Of a stretch of 64,000 nt of DNA, positions 1 to 9,818 are shown piece by piece. This DNA is from Elusimicrobiota bacterium (GTDB lineage Bacteria > Elusimicrobiota > Elusimicrobia > UBA1565 > UBA9628). Numbering within the stretch: the stretch's first letter is position 1; each line of letters opens with the position of its first letter. Both the position numbers and the translations under genes were made by a program. Location of the stretch: positions 32,436 through 96,435 of the forward strand of contig JACRDP010000024.1 of the NCBI GenBank assembly GCA_016212855.1. The letters run 5' to 3'. A model generated the notes under the pieces. The model searched no databases, had not been told where the DNA came from, and saw only the letters and a program-made list of their open reading frames with translations.

Positions 1-1396
1 GCGAAGGCAAAGAGAGAAGCGGGGTCTCGGGGCTTTGCGGCGACAGGCGCAGCAGGCGCGCGCGCGCCGCGTCGAGCAGCCACATCCGTCCGTCGCCGAA
101 GGCGAGCGCGGTCGGCCGCAGCGGTCCGCCGGCCGGGGCGGCGACCTCGCGGACGGAACGGCGGGGATCGGCGGGATCTAAGGCAACAAGGCGCCCGCTC
201 CAATCAGCGACCCACAGCAACGTTCCGTCAAAAGCGAGCGCGGCGGGGTTGGGCGACGAGACGGGCGCCACGGACTCGGGCTCGTAGCGCCATTCGCGGG
301 CCCAATGCCACGCGGGATAGGCGGCCGCGAAGAGCCCGGCGGCGGCCAGAACGAGGACGGCGGCCCGCGTGCGGCGCGCGCGGGAGCTCAGGGCGTGCCC
401 GGCCTCGACGCCGGCGCGGGCCTCCCGGGATTCGAGCGTCTTCATGCGCTCGGCGACCTTGTCGGCGACGTCGCTCGTCTCGCGAATCTTTCCGGAGAGG
501 CTCTCCGTGAACGAGAGATGGGACTTCTCCTTCTCCTGAAGCTCCGCGTGCCACGCCTCGCGCTCGCGGCGCAAAGTCTCCTCCCACTGCGCGAGCTCCT
601 GGCGCTGCGCCTCCCAGGTCGAGCGTTCGCGGTCCCAGAGCTCGCGCCACTGCGCCCGCTCTTCCTCCCACAGCTTCTGGAGGTCGTTGAAATGCGCCTC
701 GACCTCCTCGGTCTTCTTGAGCGCGCGCGCGCGCTCCTCTTCGACGCGGGTCCGCTCATGACGTTCGAGCAGGAGCTCCGCCAAAGTCTTCTCCAAGGCG
801 TTCTTGGCCTCGGCGAGCCCGCCCTTGAGCGCGATCACCGACTGGTCGGCCTCGGCGGCTTCCTTTTGGCGTCGTTCGGCCGCCGTCTGGATGTTCTTGA
901 GGTCGACGAGGCTCTGGGCCTCGCGCTTGCCCCACCGCGACTCGGCCTCGCGCGCGCGGGCGGCCTCGGCGGCGAAGCGCGCGCGGGATTCCTCGAGCGC
1001 GGCCTGCAGCGCGCGCCGCTCTTCCTCGTGGCGGGCCTTCTCGCTCGCCAACGCCCGGGCCGCGCTCTCCAGGCGCTGTTGCGCGTCGAGCAGCTGCGCG
1101 AACTCGAGCTCCTGTCCGCCCTCGGCGCGGGCGCGCATCTCGTCGGCCTCGGCCTGATACGCCTCGGCGCGGGCGCGCCAATGCTTCAGCGCCTCCTCCT
1201 TCGCCTCGATCGCCTCCGCGGCGGCCGACTCGCGGCGCCGCTGCTGGGCCTTGAGCATGGCGACCGTCTCCCAGGCGAGCTCGGCGCCCGCGGACGGCGG
1301 CGTCCAGGGCACGACGGCCTCCGTGGAGGCTGTGCCGAGACGCGTCCAGAGACGCTCGATCTCGCGGTTCAGGTCTTCGGGCGGCAGTTGTCCCAT
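1..1396 (-). CDS. Coiled-coil protein with C-terminal beta-propeller/NHL-like segment; 3' end truncated by window edge
   Basis: Minus frame starts ATG at 1396 (MGQLPPEDLNREIERLWTRLGTASTEAVVPWTPP...), long Glu/Arg/Ala coiled coil, then ...DGTLLWVADWSGRLVALDPADPRRSVREVAAPAGGPLRPTALAFGDGRMWLLDAARARLLRLS running off position 1. The + strand ORF 305-2320 is antisense. Confidence 0.7.
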   Translation of the reverse strand, partial: MGQLPPEDLNREIERLWTRLGTASTEAVVPWTPPSAGAELAWETVAMLKAQQRRRESAAAEAIEAKEEALKHWRARAEAYQAEADEMRARAEGGQELEFAQLLDAQQRLESAARALASEKARHEEERRALQAALEESRARFAAEAARAREAESRWGKREAQSLVDLKNIQTAAERRQKEAAEADQSVIALKGGLAEAKNALEKTLAELLLERHERTRVEEERARALKKTEEVEAHFNDLQKLWEEERAQWRELWDRERSTWEAQRQELAQWEETLRREREAWHAELQEKEKSHLSFTESLSGKIRETSDVADKVAERMKTLESREARAGVEAGHALSSRARRTRAAVLVLAAAGLFAAAYPAWHWAREWRYEPESVAPVSSPNPAALAFDGTLLWVADWSGRLVALDPADPRRSVREVAAPAGGPLRPTALAFGDGRMWLLDAARARLLRLSPQSPETPLLSLPS

Positions 1397-1459
1397 GGCC
1401 GTCCTCAGTATAGCGGCGGCGCCGCCGTCATTTTTTTCGGAAATGTGAACAGCGCGACG

Positions 1460-2818
1460 CTACTTCGCCCGCTGCAGCCGGCGCAATTCCGAGCTGGCCT
1501 CGCTCAGGTCCACGCCCGCGTCGCGGTACTCGCGCAGGATGCGGCCGACCTGCTCGAGCAGGACGGAGTCCGGGGCGCCGGCGAGCTTGGCCTTCTGAAA
1601 GGAGCGCCAGTCTTCCTGATAGAGGGAAACCCGCGTCTGATGCGCCACGCCCTCGCGCTCGGCCTTGAGCTTCTCGAACGATTCCGCGGCCTTGCGCCGG
1701 CGCTCCTCGAGCTCCGCCAGGCGGCGCTTCGCGTCGCTCTCGGAGGCCTTGCGGCGCTCGACCTGGTCGTGCAGAGCCGCCATGTCCGAGCGCACCTTCC
1801 CCAGCTCTTCGGCGAGCTTCCATTGCTTGACCGAGCTCGCCTCGAGCGCCTCGTTGAGCTGGCGGCGGTAGCGCAGCTCTTGGGAGAGCAGCTTCTCGTA
1901 TTCCCCCTCGGGGTCGGCGCGGCCGAAGCGGACGGAGAGAGACAGGCCGTGGCCGAAGCGCGCGGTGCCCGTCAACGGGACCGTCATCGAGTAGTCGACG
2001 CGCGCTCCCTGCGCGCGCCAGCCGATGCCCCAGTTCCAGGTGCGTCCTCCTTCGCCGAGGGACATGCCGGAGCGCAGCGCGTACTGGCCCGCACGCGGCG
2101 TGGCCCACCAGCGCTCGAAACCGACCGCCAAGGTGTGTTGTCCCTTTCCGCTCGAGGACGACTCGCGCTTGGTCATGTCCGCGGCGAAGATCACGCCGCG
2201 CAGCTGCTCGGCCACGCCGATCTTCAGCGTCAGCGGCGCGCGGTCGCCCTTGAACTTCGGGCTCCCGAAATTGAGCAAAGACGCGCCGACGGCGAAGCGA
2301 TCGCTGAACCGGTACAGTGAGCCGAAGTCCAACGCCAGATGCGTCCCCGCCTTGCCGCCCGCTTCGAACGAGGTGGTCAGAAGCTTGATGCCGCCGCCGA
2401 AATCCGCGCCCCCTCCCTCGCGCTCCATGAGCCCGCGCGTGCCGTACATGACGCCGATGCCGCGGTCGCCGCCGACGTTCGTGCGCCGGTCGTAGCGCAT
2501 GTCGAGGCCGATCGCTCCGTTCAAAATCTCCTGGCGCAGCGGCACGACGACGGCCGCGCGCGTGGAGTCGCGGTCGGACTCGCCCGAGGGGGTGTGGAAC
2601 TGGCGCAGATAGGACGCCGTCGTCTCGAGCGCCGACGCCTGGCCGAGGGACGCGGGGTTGTAGGCGATCACGCCGGGGTCGTCGGTCACCGCGCAGAAGG
2701 CGCCGCCCATCGCGACGTCGCGGGGGCCGAAGCCCGCGTCCTCGAACGCGGCGCGCGCCGGCCGCGGCGGCAGGGCCAGTACCAATAGAAGGGCGAGCGA
2801 TGTCCGGACAGAGCGCAT
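1460..2818 (-). CDS. PorV/PorQ-like outer-membrane beta-barrel protein with C-terminal coiled coil
   Basis: Signal peptide, then AFEDAGFGPRDVAMGGAFCAVTDDPGVIAYNPASLGQ (typical of PorV/PorQ/UPF0164-type proteins). TATAAT ends 8 nt before the ATG. Confidence 0.7.
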   Translation of the reverse strand: MRSVRTSLALLLVLALPPRPARAAFEDAGFGPRDVAMGGAFCAVTDDPGVIAYNPASLGQASALETTASYLRQFHTPSGESDRDSTRAAVVVPLRQEILNGAIGLDMRYDRRTNVGGDRGIGVMYGTRGLMEREGGGADFGGGIKLLTTSFEAGGKAGTHLALDFGSLYRFSDRFAVGASLLNFGSPKFKGDRAPLTLKIGVAEQLRGVIFAADMTKRESSSSGKGQHTLAVGFERWWATPRAGQYALRSGMSLGEGGRTWNWGIGWRAQGARVDYSMTVPLTGTARFGHGLSLSVRFGRADPEGEYEKLLSQELRYRRQLNEALEASSVKQWKLAEELGKVRSDMAALHDQVERRKASESDAKRRLAELEERRRKAAESFEKLKAEREGVAHQTRVSLYQEDWRSFQKAKLAGAPDSVLLEQVGRILREYRDAGVDLSEASSELRRLQRAK

Positions 2819-2881
2819 CGCGCGAATTATAGCGGTTGAACGCGCGGGGGTGATTACGAGCGCATGAACGGATAACGCGGT

Positions 2882-4408
2882 TTACTCGAGCCGGTAATCT
2901 TCGGGATCCAGGGAGACGGCGGTCATATCCAACATCTCCGGAGCGACGTATCCTCGCGCTTCGAGGAGGCGGGCCGCGGACCAGAAGGCGAAAGCGTAAG
3001 AGAGCCTCGCGTCGCGGGCGTAGCTGTCGTCGCGCAGCCAAGACTTGGAGCGGCGAAGTATGAATGGGGCGGTGACGCCCGGCCCGCCCGATTTCTGCAC
3101 CAAGCCGTACGGAAAAAGCGCGGAGGAGGGCAGGACGCCCGGGGCGAGACCGGCCGTGTAAATCCCGCTTTTCCCCTTTCTCTCCGTGAGCCAAGCGCCG
3201 AGTTCGACGAGCCCCGCGCCGGAGACGTCGCGGGCGGGCGGACGCGGCTCGGTGAGCTCGAGCCAGCGCAGGCCGAACAGCGCCGTATCTCCGGCGACGA
3301 GCAAAGAGCCGCCGGGAGGGACGCAACGGCGCAGATTGCGCGCGTAGTCGTGGGCGAGAAAATCGTCGCGGCGCTCGGGCACCGGAGAACGGAGCATCAA
3401 GGCCGATGCGGCGATGATAAGCGCGGCGGCAGGGCCCTTACGTCCCGCCCGCGCGACGGCTTCACCGGCGAGGACGGCCGCGACGAGCGCAGGAACTAGG
3501 AAGGCAGGCTCGAGCACCGAGCGCGCGACCCAATTCGACACGTCGAAACTCGCGAGCAGCACGAACAGTGGGCCCGAGGCGAGGGCGCAGACAACAAGGC
3601 CCGCGCTCCGCGTCCTATTCTCGGAACGGAACAGCCCGATCACGGCGGCCGTCGCCGCCGGAAGGCCGACGCCGAGCGCCCAGGTTTTCAGCGACCAGGC
3701 GGAGAGAATGACGGCGCCGTCCGGCGTGAAGGGCTGGGCGAGCGGGGCGGAGAGCGTACCCGTGCCGTATTGAGAGCGCAGAGCGACGGAGAGCGCCGCG
3801 CCGAGGGAGCCGAGACGAACCCACAGAAAGGCGTACAACGACAGGCCTGCGAACACCCAAGGAACCGCCGCGACAAGAGCGCGGCGCCGCGCGTCCCAGA
3901 GTAGATACAGGCCCGGCAGAAAGAGCAGCAGGCTTTGGTGATTGACCAGACCGAGACCGGCGAGGAAACAGGTCAGGCGGGCGCGGCGATCCGCCGATGA
4001 ATCTTCGCCGTCGGACAGCCAGATCAGCGCGGCGACGATCAACGCGTGAAGCGAATATTTCTCCTGGAGCAAAGCGAACTTCCAGAGCGGCGCGCTGAAC
4101 AAGGCGATGCTCGCGGCGCACAAGCCCGCCCATACGCCCGAACGGCGGCGAACAGCGAGAAAAATGAAGGCGACCGCGCCGGCGGCGGCTAAACACGACA
4201 GCACGGCGAGCCGGTACGCGGGATTGCCGATGGGAAACAGCGCGAGCCAGGCATGGCCCAGGACGGAGTACAGCGGGTAGCCCGGCGGATGCGCGACGCC
4301 GAGCGTCAGCGCCGCGGAGGCCATGTCCGCGCAGTCGCGCGCGCCGATCGAGGGAGAGGCCCCCGCGAGATAGAAGGCGAAGGCGGCGAGAAAGACGAGC
4401 GCCGTCAT
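2882..4408 (-). CDS. DUF2723-like multi-pass membrane protein (protein O-mannosyltransferase/TMEM260-like)
   Basis: Many TM helices; motif DCADMASAALTLGVAHPPGYPLYSVLGHAW resembles DUF2723 proteins. ATG at 4408 overlaps the tsaD stop (ATGA). Confidence 0.7.
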   Translation of the reverse strand: MTALVFLAAFAFYLAGASPSIGARDCADMASAALTLGVAHPPGYPLYSVLGHAWLALFPIGNPAYRLAVLSCLAAAGAVAFIFLAVRRRSGVWAGLCAASIALFSAPLWKFALLQEKYSLHALIVAALIWLSDGEDSSADRRARLTCFLAGLGLVNHQSLLLFLPGLYLLWDARRRALVAAVPWVFAGLSLYAFLWVRLGSLGAALSVALRSQYGTGTLSAPLAQPFTPDGAVILSAWSLKTWALGVGLPAATAAVIGLFRSENRTRSAGLVVCALASGPLFVLLASFDVSNWVARSVLEPAFLVPALVAAVLAGEAVARAGRKGPAAALIIAASALMLRSPVPERRDDFLAHDYARNLRRCVPPGGSLLVAGDTALFGLRWLELTEPRPPARDVSGAGLVELGAWLTERKGKSGIYTAGLAPGVLPSSALFPYGLVQKSGGPGVTAPFILRRSKSWLRDDSYARDARLSYAFAFWSAARLLEARGYVAPEMLDMTAVSLDPEDYRLE

Positions 4409-5394
4409 TTCCAGCTGCGCACGGGCAAGGCGGAGTCGCAGGGGCCCGCCTTCCAGGCGCCCTTCGCGGCGAACCGGCGGCCCGCCGCGTGGGCGATCAT
4501 CGCCGCGTTGTCGGTGCACAGGACGCGCGCGGGCAGGCGGACCTGGAAGCCCGCGGCTTCCCCCCTCTCCGTCATCAGCGCGCGCAGGCGCGAGTTCGCG
4601 GCCACGCCGCCGCCGAGGACGATGTCCTTCGCCTTGAACTTGCGCGCTGCGGCCACGGTCTTGTCGACGAGCGTCTCCGCCGCGGCCTCTTGAAAAGACG
4701 CGCACAGGTCATGCAGTTCGCGGCCCTTCGGCACGCGGCCCTTGAGATGGTACAGCACCGAGGTCTTGAGCCCGGAGAAGGAGAAGTCCCACGTGCCGGG
4801 CATCGAAGGGCGCGGGAAGGCGACCGCGGACGGGTTTCCCTTCGCCGCGCGCCGGTCGATCTCCGGGCCTCCGGGATAGCCGAGGCCGAACAGGCGGGCG
4901 ACTTTATCGTAGGCCTCGCCGGCGGCGTCGTCGCGCGTGCGGCCGAGCACTCTATAGTCGCCGGGCGCGCGCGCGAGGACGAGATCGGTGTGGCCGCCGG
5001 AGACGACCAGCGCCATGACGGGCCAGCGCAGCGTATGCTCGAGCTCGGCGGCGAGGACGTGGCCCTCGAGATGGTTGACGCCGAGCGCGGGGACGCCCAG
5101 CAGGCGCGCGAGCGTCTGGGCCGCGACCTTGCCCACGAGCAGCGGGCCCATGAGCCCCGGGCCGCGCGTGTAGGCGACCGCGCCGATTTTCCCGGGACCG
5201 GCGTCCTTCAGCGCGCGCGCGACGGCGGGCATCAGGTTATTAAGATGGCCGCGAGCGGCCAGCTCGGGCACGACGCCCCGGTAGGGCGCGTGCAGGGCCG
5301 TCTGGGACGAGACCACGTTCGAGCGCAGGCGTCCGTTCTCGACCACGGCGGCCGAGGTGTCGTCGCAGGACGTCTCGAGCCCCAGAATTCTCAG
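4405..5394 (-). CDS. tsaD: tRNA N6-adenosine threonylcarbamoyltransferase TsaD; apparent CTG start
   Basis: (CTG)RILGLETSCDDTSAAVVENGRLRSNVVSSQ...; HLEGH, SGGHTDLVLA, GGGVAANSRLR motifs. Track start (GTG, 5346) would delete the conserved N-terminus. Confidence 0.93.
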   Translation of the reverse strand: MRILGLETSCDDTSAAVVENGRLRSNVVSSQTALHAPYRGVVPELAARGHLNNLMPAVARALKDAGPGKIGAVAYTRGPGLMGPLLVGKVAAQTLARLLGVPALGVNHLEGHVLAAELEHTLRWPVMALVVSGGHTDLVLARAPGDYRVLGRTRDDAAGEAYDKVARLFGLGYPGGPEIDRRAAKGNPSAVAFPRPSMPGTWDFSFSGLKTSVLYHLKGRVPKGRELHDLCASFQEAAAETLVDKTVAAARKFKAKDIVLGGGVAANSRLRALMTERGEAAGFQVRLPARVLCTDNAAMIAHAAGRRFAAKGAWKAGPCDSALPVRSWK

Positions 5395-5395
5395 C

Positions 5396-6697
5396 TCAGC
5401 CCTCCCGCTTCAGAGTCCCGAGCACGTCGCGCGCCTTGAGCAGCTCGACCGCGCGGTCGAGCGCCTCGTCGCGCACCATGTCCTCGGCCTTGACCGCCGA
5501 GCGCGCCTTCTTGTCCTTCGCGTAGATCATCTCCCATTGGGCGTAGAGCTTCGCTTCGGTGTCCTGAGAGACCGGCACGACGATGTCGGGAACGATCCCG
5601 CCGGTCTTGTTCTTCTCGTCGCGGTGAATCGCGCGGCCCGCGGGCGTGTAGTAGCGCGCGACGGTCAGGCGCAGGCCCGACCCGTCGGGCAGCGGGATCA
5701 AGGACTGCACGCTGGCCTTGCCGTAGCTGCGCTCTCCCACGACGACCGCGCGCTTATGGTCCTGCATCGCGCCCGCGACGATCTCGGAGGCCGACGCGGA
5801 GCCGCCGTTGATCAGGACGACGAGGGGCAGCCCCGGGTAAGGCGCCTTCGCCGCGGCGGCGAAGTCCTGGCGGCTGTCGGCCTTGCGCCCTTGCGTGTAC
5901 ACCACGAGCTTGCTCTCGCCGAGGAACATCGACGCGATCTCCACGCCCGCGGACAGCAGGCCGCCGGGGTTGTTGCGCAGGTCGAGCACGAGGCTCGTGG
6001 CACCGTCCTTCTTGAGCTTGCGGACGGCCTCGGCGGAATCGTCGGGAGTCTTGGCGCTGAACTCGGCGATGCGCAGGTAGCCGACGCCGCCGTCGAGCTT
6101 CATCGAGAGCGTGGATTCGATCTTGACGAGCTCCCGCGTGATCTCGATCGAGATCGTTTTCCAATCTCCCTCGGCCCCGTCCTCGGGTCCGCGCTCGAGC
6201 TTCATCTTGACCTTGGTGCCCGGAGAGCCTCTCAGGGCCTTGAGCGCGTCGCTCATGGTCATGTCTTTGGTCGCGACGCCGTCGATCTCGAGCACGCGGT
6301 CGTTGGGCAGCACGCCCAGCCGGTAGGCCGGCGCTCCGGGCATCGGGGTCTGCACGGTGAGCCAGTCATCCTTGACCGTCAGGCGCAGGCCCACGCCGCC
6401 GAACTGGCCTTCGGTCTCGGTCTTCATCTCCCGGTGCACCTCGGGCTCCATGAACTGGGAATAGGGGTCGAGGGTGCGCGTCATGCCGGCGGCCGCGCCG
6501 TAGATCAGCTTCTGCGCCTCCGGCTCGTCCACGTAGTTCTCCTGGATGAAGCCGAGCACGTCCACCAGCAGCTTGAGCTGTTCGTAGGTCTTGTCCGAGT
6601 TCGCCGCGGACGCGGGACGCGCGACCAGCGCCAGCACGACGGCCGCCGCGATCAAATGACGCTTCATCGATGTTCTCCTCATTTCCGGCTCAGCCAT
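5396..6697 (-). CDS. ctpA: S41 family carboxyl-terminal processing peptidase with PDZ domain
   Basis: YGAAAGMTRTLDPYSQFM, PDZ region, LVLDLRNNPGGLL, GSASASEIVAGAMQDHKRAVVVGERSYGKASVQ. Confidence 0.93.
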   Translation of the reverse strand: MAEPEMRRTSMKRHLIAAAVVLALVARPASAANSDKTYEQLKLLVDVLGFIQENYVDEPEAQKLIYGAAAGMTRTLDPYSQFMEPEVHREMKTETEGQFGGVGLRLTVKDDWLTVQTPMPGAPAYRLGVLPNDRVLEIDGVATKDMTMSDALKALRGSPGTKVKMKLERGPEDGAEGDWKTISIEITRELVKIESTLSMKLDGGVGYLRIAEFSAKTPDDSAEAVRKLKKDGATSLVLDLRNNPGGLLSAGVEIASMFLGESKLVVYTQGRKADSRQDFAAAAKAPYPGLPLVVLINGGSASASEIVAGAMQDHKRAVVVGERSYGKASVQSLIPLPDGSGLRLTVARYYTPAGRAIHRDEKNKTGGIVPDIVVPVSQDTEAKLYAQWEMIYAKDKKARSAVKAEDMVRDEALDRAVELLKARDVLGTLKREG

Positions 6698-7788
6698 TCC
6701 GCCGGATCCAGCGCTTCCGTGCCGCGCCGGATCTCCAGATAGACGTGCTCGCTCGCGGTCGCGAGCTGTTCGCCCGCGCGCACCGAGTCGCCTTTTTCCT
6801 TCTCGAACCCGCCGAGCTCGCCGTAGACGCTGAAGAAGCCGCCGCCGTGGTCGACGATCACGACCTTGCCGTAAGAGCGGAAGGGGCCGGCGAAGATCAC
6901 TTTGCCGGAGGCGACCGCGGCGACGGGAGCGCCTTCCGCCGCGCCGAACAGCACGCCCTGGCGCACGGTCCAGGTCCCGAGTTGGGGATCGCGCTCGCGC
7001 CCGAACGGTCGGATGATCTTCCCGGCGACCGGCCAGGCGAGCGAGTGCTGGGGCCGGTCCAGGCGCGCGACGGGGCCGGGTTTGCGGTACTTGCCGGCCT
7101 TGCCGAGCTTATCCAGCAAAGAGGCCATCGCCTTGGCCGATTCTTCGAGCTCTTTCGCGCGGCGGGCGGCGGCGGCGACCTTCTGCTGGGTCTCCTCGAG
7201 AGCCGCCTTCTTTTCCTCGTATTCGCGGCGCCGGCCGTCGCGCTCGCTCAGCGCCTGCCGGCGGCTTTCATCGAGGTCGCGGGCCCGCCGGCCCGTCTCG
7301 GCCGCGGCTTCCTCGGTCTTGCGCCGGAAGCCGCGCAGCCCGTTGAGGTGCGCGGCCTTTTCGACGATCGCCGCGCGGCGGAACTCCTCGGCCCACAGCT
7401 CGCGCGTTCCGTAGGCGTCCGAACGCGAGGCGGCTCCGGCCGAGTGACGGGCGGCCTCGGAGGCGAGCGCCGCCGACCAGAAGCCGGCGACGCTCTTCGC
7501 CGCGTCGAGCCGCGACTTCAGGTCGGAGCGGCGGGCCTCCGCGCGCCGGATGTCGGACTGGAGCGCGTCGACGCGCCGGCGCGACTGCTCGTCGCGGCTC
7601 TCGAGGCCCTACACGTCCGCGCCGAGGTCTTCGGCCTCGGCGCGCAGAGACTCGAGCTCCTTGAGCGTCTGCTTGAGATTCTCGCGGATCGAGGAGAGCT
7701 CCTTGCGCTTGGCGTCGACCGCCGCGGCGGCGGCCGGCCGCGCCGCCGCCGCGAGCAGGACGGCGCAGATCAGGAGTCGGAGCGCCAT
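6679..7788 (-). pseudogene. EnvC-like M23 peptidase/murein hydrolase activator interrupted by in-frame TAG at 7609-7611
   Basis: Signal peptide MALRLLICAVLLAAAARPAAAAAVDAKRKELSSIRENLKQTLKELESLRAEAEDLGADV* then same-frame GLESRDEQSRRRVDALQSDIRR... to C-terminal VAGKIIRPFGRERDPQLGTWTVRQGVLF...VVIVDHGGGFFSVYGEL...YLEIRRGTEALDPAEWL. Confidence 0.75.
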
Positions 7789-8531
7789 AGCGACGGGGAC
7801 CAGCCGAGGGTGGCGCAAGCGGCGATGACCGCGGCCTGAGCCAAAGGCGACGGCCAGGCCCACAGGAGCTCGTCGCGGTGAAGCGGCCAGGCGATCGCGA
7901 TCGCGAACAAAGCGCCCGCCGCGCCGCCGGCCGCCGCCCACCACACTGGCGCGGCCCAGCCCGAGGGCGCCTTGGACTTGGCCGTGAGCAGGGGCCAGCC
8001 CACCACGGCCAGCGCCAGCCCGGCGACGAGGCACAGCAAGGTGCTCAAGGTCATGCGCAGCAGGCGCGCGTAGAAGCGCAGGCGCAGGATGGCCGCGACC
8101 TGGCCGGGCTTGTAGCGCACGTCGGACCACTCGGCCAGGCGCTGGGCGCCGTCGAGCCAGGCGCCTATATGCGTGAACGACTCGGGCGCGGGTCTGACCT
8201 CGAAGCCCGAGGGCAGAGGATTGTCGCTGACGAGCGCCACGGACTCCGCCAGCTCGGGATCCTCGCGCTTGAGCGCGGCGAGCGCGTCGTCGGCGGAGAC
8301 GTAGCGCACGTCGGCGATCTCGGGAGCGGCGCGCAGCTTCTCCTCGAGCACCTTCGCGCGCGATTCTTCCGTAGGCGCCCTGAGGAAAAGCACCACCCGG
8401 AAATCCTCCCGCAGCGACTCCTCCAGCCGCGAGCAATGCCGCTCGGCCAGCAGCAAGGTCTCCCCCGCCAGCCCGGCCGCGACGGCGAGCGTGAACAACG
8501 ACGCGAGACGGGCCTTGCCTTCGGCGCTCAT
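7770..8531 (-). CDS. ftsX: FtsX-like permease/cell-division protein
   Basis: N-terminal TM, extracytoplasmic domain with FRVVLFLRAPTEESRAKVLEEKLRAAPEIADVRYVSADDAL, C-terminal TM helices; adjacent to EnvC-like gene. TAGAAT-N7-ATG upstream. Confidence 0.75.
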   Translation of the reverse strand: MSAEGKARLASLFTLAVAAGLAGETLLLAERHCSRLEESLREDFRVVLFLRAPTEESRAKVLEEKLRAAPEIADVRYVSADDALAALKREDPELAESVALVSDNPLPSGFEVRPAPESFTHIGAWLDGAQRLAEWSDVRYKPGQVAAILRLRFYARLLRMTLSTLLCLVAGLALAVVGWPLLTAKSKAPSGWAAPVWWAAAGGAAGALFAIAIAWPLHRDELLWAWPSPLAQAAVIAACATLGWSPSLWRSDS

Positions 8532-8559
8532 GCCCGCGATTCTATGAAATGCGCCCGTG

Positions 8560-9792
8560 TCAGCGGTAGGGGACGAAGACGGCGAGGGCGCTGCGCACCG
8601 CGCCGCCCACGGTCGGAAGCGCGAGCAGGATCGTCAGCAGCACGAGCCAAAGCCCGCGATTGACGACGAACTTGAGGAAGCCCTCCCGCGCGGGCGCCTC
8701 GGCGGGAGCCGCGGACGTCTCGGCCGAAGGAAGGGATGCGTTGACCTGAAGCACTCCGGGCATAGCCAGCGCGCGCGACAGCTGCGACAGCGGCATGGAC
8801 CCGGACACGAGCGCGGTCGCGCCGCCTTCGGGCACCGATTCGACCCCGTAAACACGGTTGAGCTTGAAGCCGGTCGAATTCGTCAGGCCCCGGACCGATT
8901 CCGCGATCGTTTCCTCGGACCGCGCCGGATCGCTCACGCGCAGGCGCACCAGGAAATCACCCGTCAGACGCGCGTCGTCCGCCGGCCGCGCGCCGCGTTC
9001 CACCGAGACGCGCGTCACGCCGCGGCGGGTGATCGCGTCGCCGAGCCGGGAGGCCGGAAGCCAGCCGCTGATTCGCGTTCGGCCGCCTTCGGCGGCCAAC
9101 GCCGAGAAGCGCGGATCGGGGCGGAACGCCGCGGCCGCGCCGAGTCCGGCCACCGCGTCGCGCAGGGAACCGGCCTCCTTCGGATCGAGCTCCAAGGAGA
9201 CGAACAGCATGCCCTCTTCCGTCGCCGACGCGGGAAGCGCCGTCTCCGGCCGAGGCTCGGGAGCGGGAGCGGACGCCCTGCCGCCGTCGAGGCCGGGGCG
9301 GGAGGATTCAGCGCCTGGGCCGGCGCCGAGCAAGCGCGTCTCGTAATCGCGGCGGGCCTCTTCGCTCGCCGCGTCCTCGGCCACGCCGGCGACGTCGGCC
9401 TGGGCGCGGAGAGGCGTTCCGGGTTTCGGCGCGGCTGCGGGCGCGGCCGCGGGTTTGGACGCGGTTTTCGCGGCGGATTTCGGCGCGGCGGCGGCGGCCG
9501 CCGCGGGCGCCGCCGGCGCGAAGGGCCGGGGGCGAGGACGAGAGGCTTCGGGCGCGACCGGCTTTTGCTCGGGAACGACCTTGGACGGGATCGCCGCCGT
9601 TTCGCGCCTGGGCGCCGGGTCCGGATTCGTCGGCGCCTGCTCGATATATTCGCCGACTTCGGCGTCGGGGTGCTTGTAGCCGCCGCCGTCGCCGAACGAT
9701 TTATCGGAGAAGGGAGACGCCTTGGGGGGAACCGCCTGCGCCGTCGAGAGACTCGCCGCCGCCACGAGCAAAGAGGCCGCCAGGAAGCTCAT
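8560..9792 (-). CDS. Hypothetical secreted/anchored protein with Pro/Ala-rich linker and C-terminal TM
   Basis: Long coherent ORF, signal peptide, low-complexity APAAPAAAAAAAPKSAAK region; TAGAAT-N6-ATG upstream. Confidence 0.6.
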   Translation of the reverse strand: MSFLAASLLVAAASLSTAQAVPPKASPFSDKSFGDGGGYKHPDAEVGEYIEQAPTNPDPAPRRETAAIPSKVVPEQKPVAPEASRPRPRPFAPAAPAAAAAAAPKSAAKTASKPAAAPAAAPKPGTPLRAQADVAGVAEDAASEEARRDYETRLLGAGPGAESSRPGLDGGRASAPAPEPRPETALPASATEEGMLFVSLELDPKEAGSLRDAVAGLGAAAAFRPDPRFSALAAEGGRTRISGWLPASRLGDAITRRGVTRVSVERGARPADDARLTGDFLVRLRVSDPARSEETIAESVRGLTNSTGFKLNRVYGVESVPEGGATALVSGSMPLSQLSRALAMPGVLQVNASLPSAETSAAPAEAPAREGFLKFVVNRGLWLVLLTILLALPTVGGAVRSALAVFVPYR

Positions 9793-9818
9793 GCTCCGAT
9801 TCTACCACGGGGCGGTTT

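Noticed and set aside
305-2320. 671-aa + strand ORF
   Set aside because: Antisense to the coiled-coil and PorV-like genes; Leu/Ala/Arg-rich shadow frame of high GC3.
1428-3326. 632-aa - strand ORF
   Set aside because: Overlaps the well-supported 1460-2818 gene in another frame and has Arg-rich nonsense composition.
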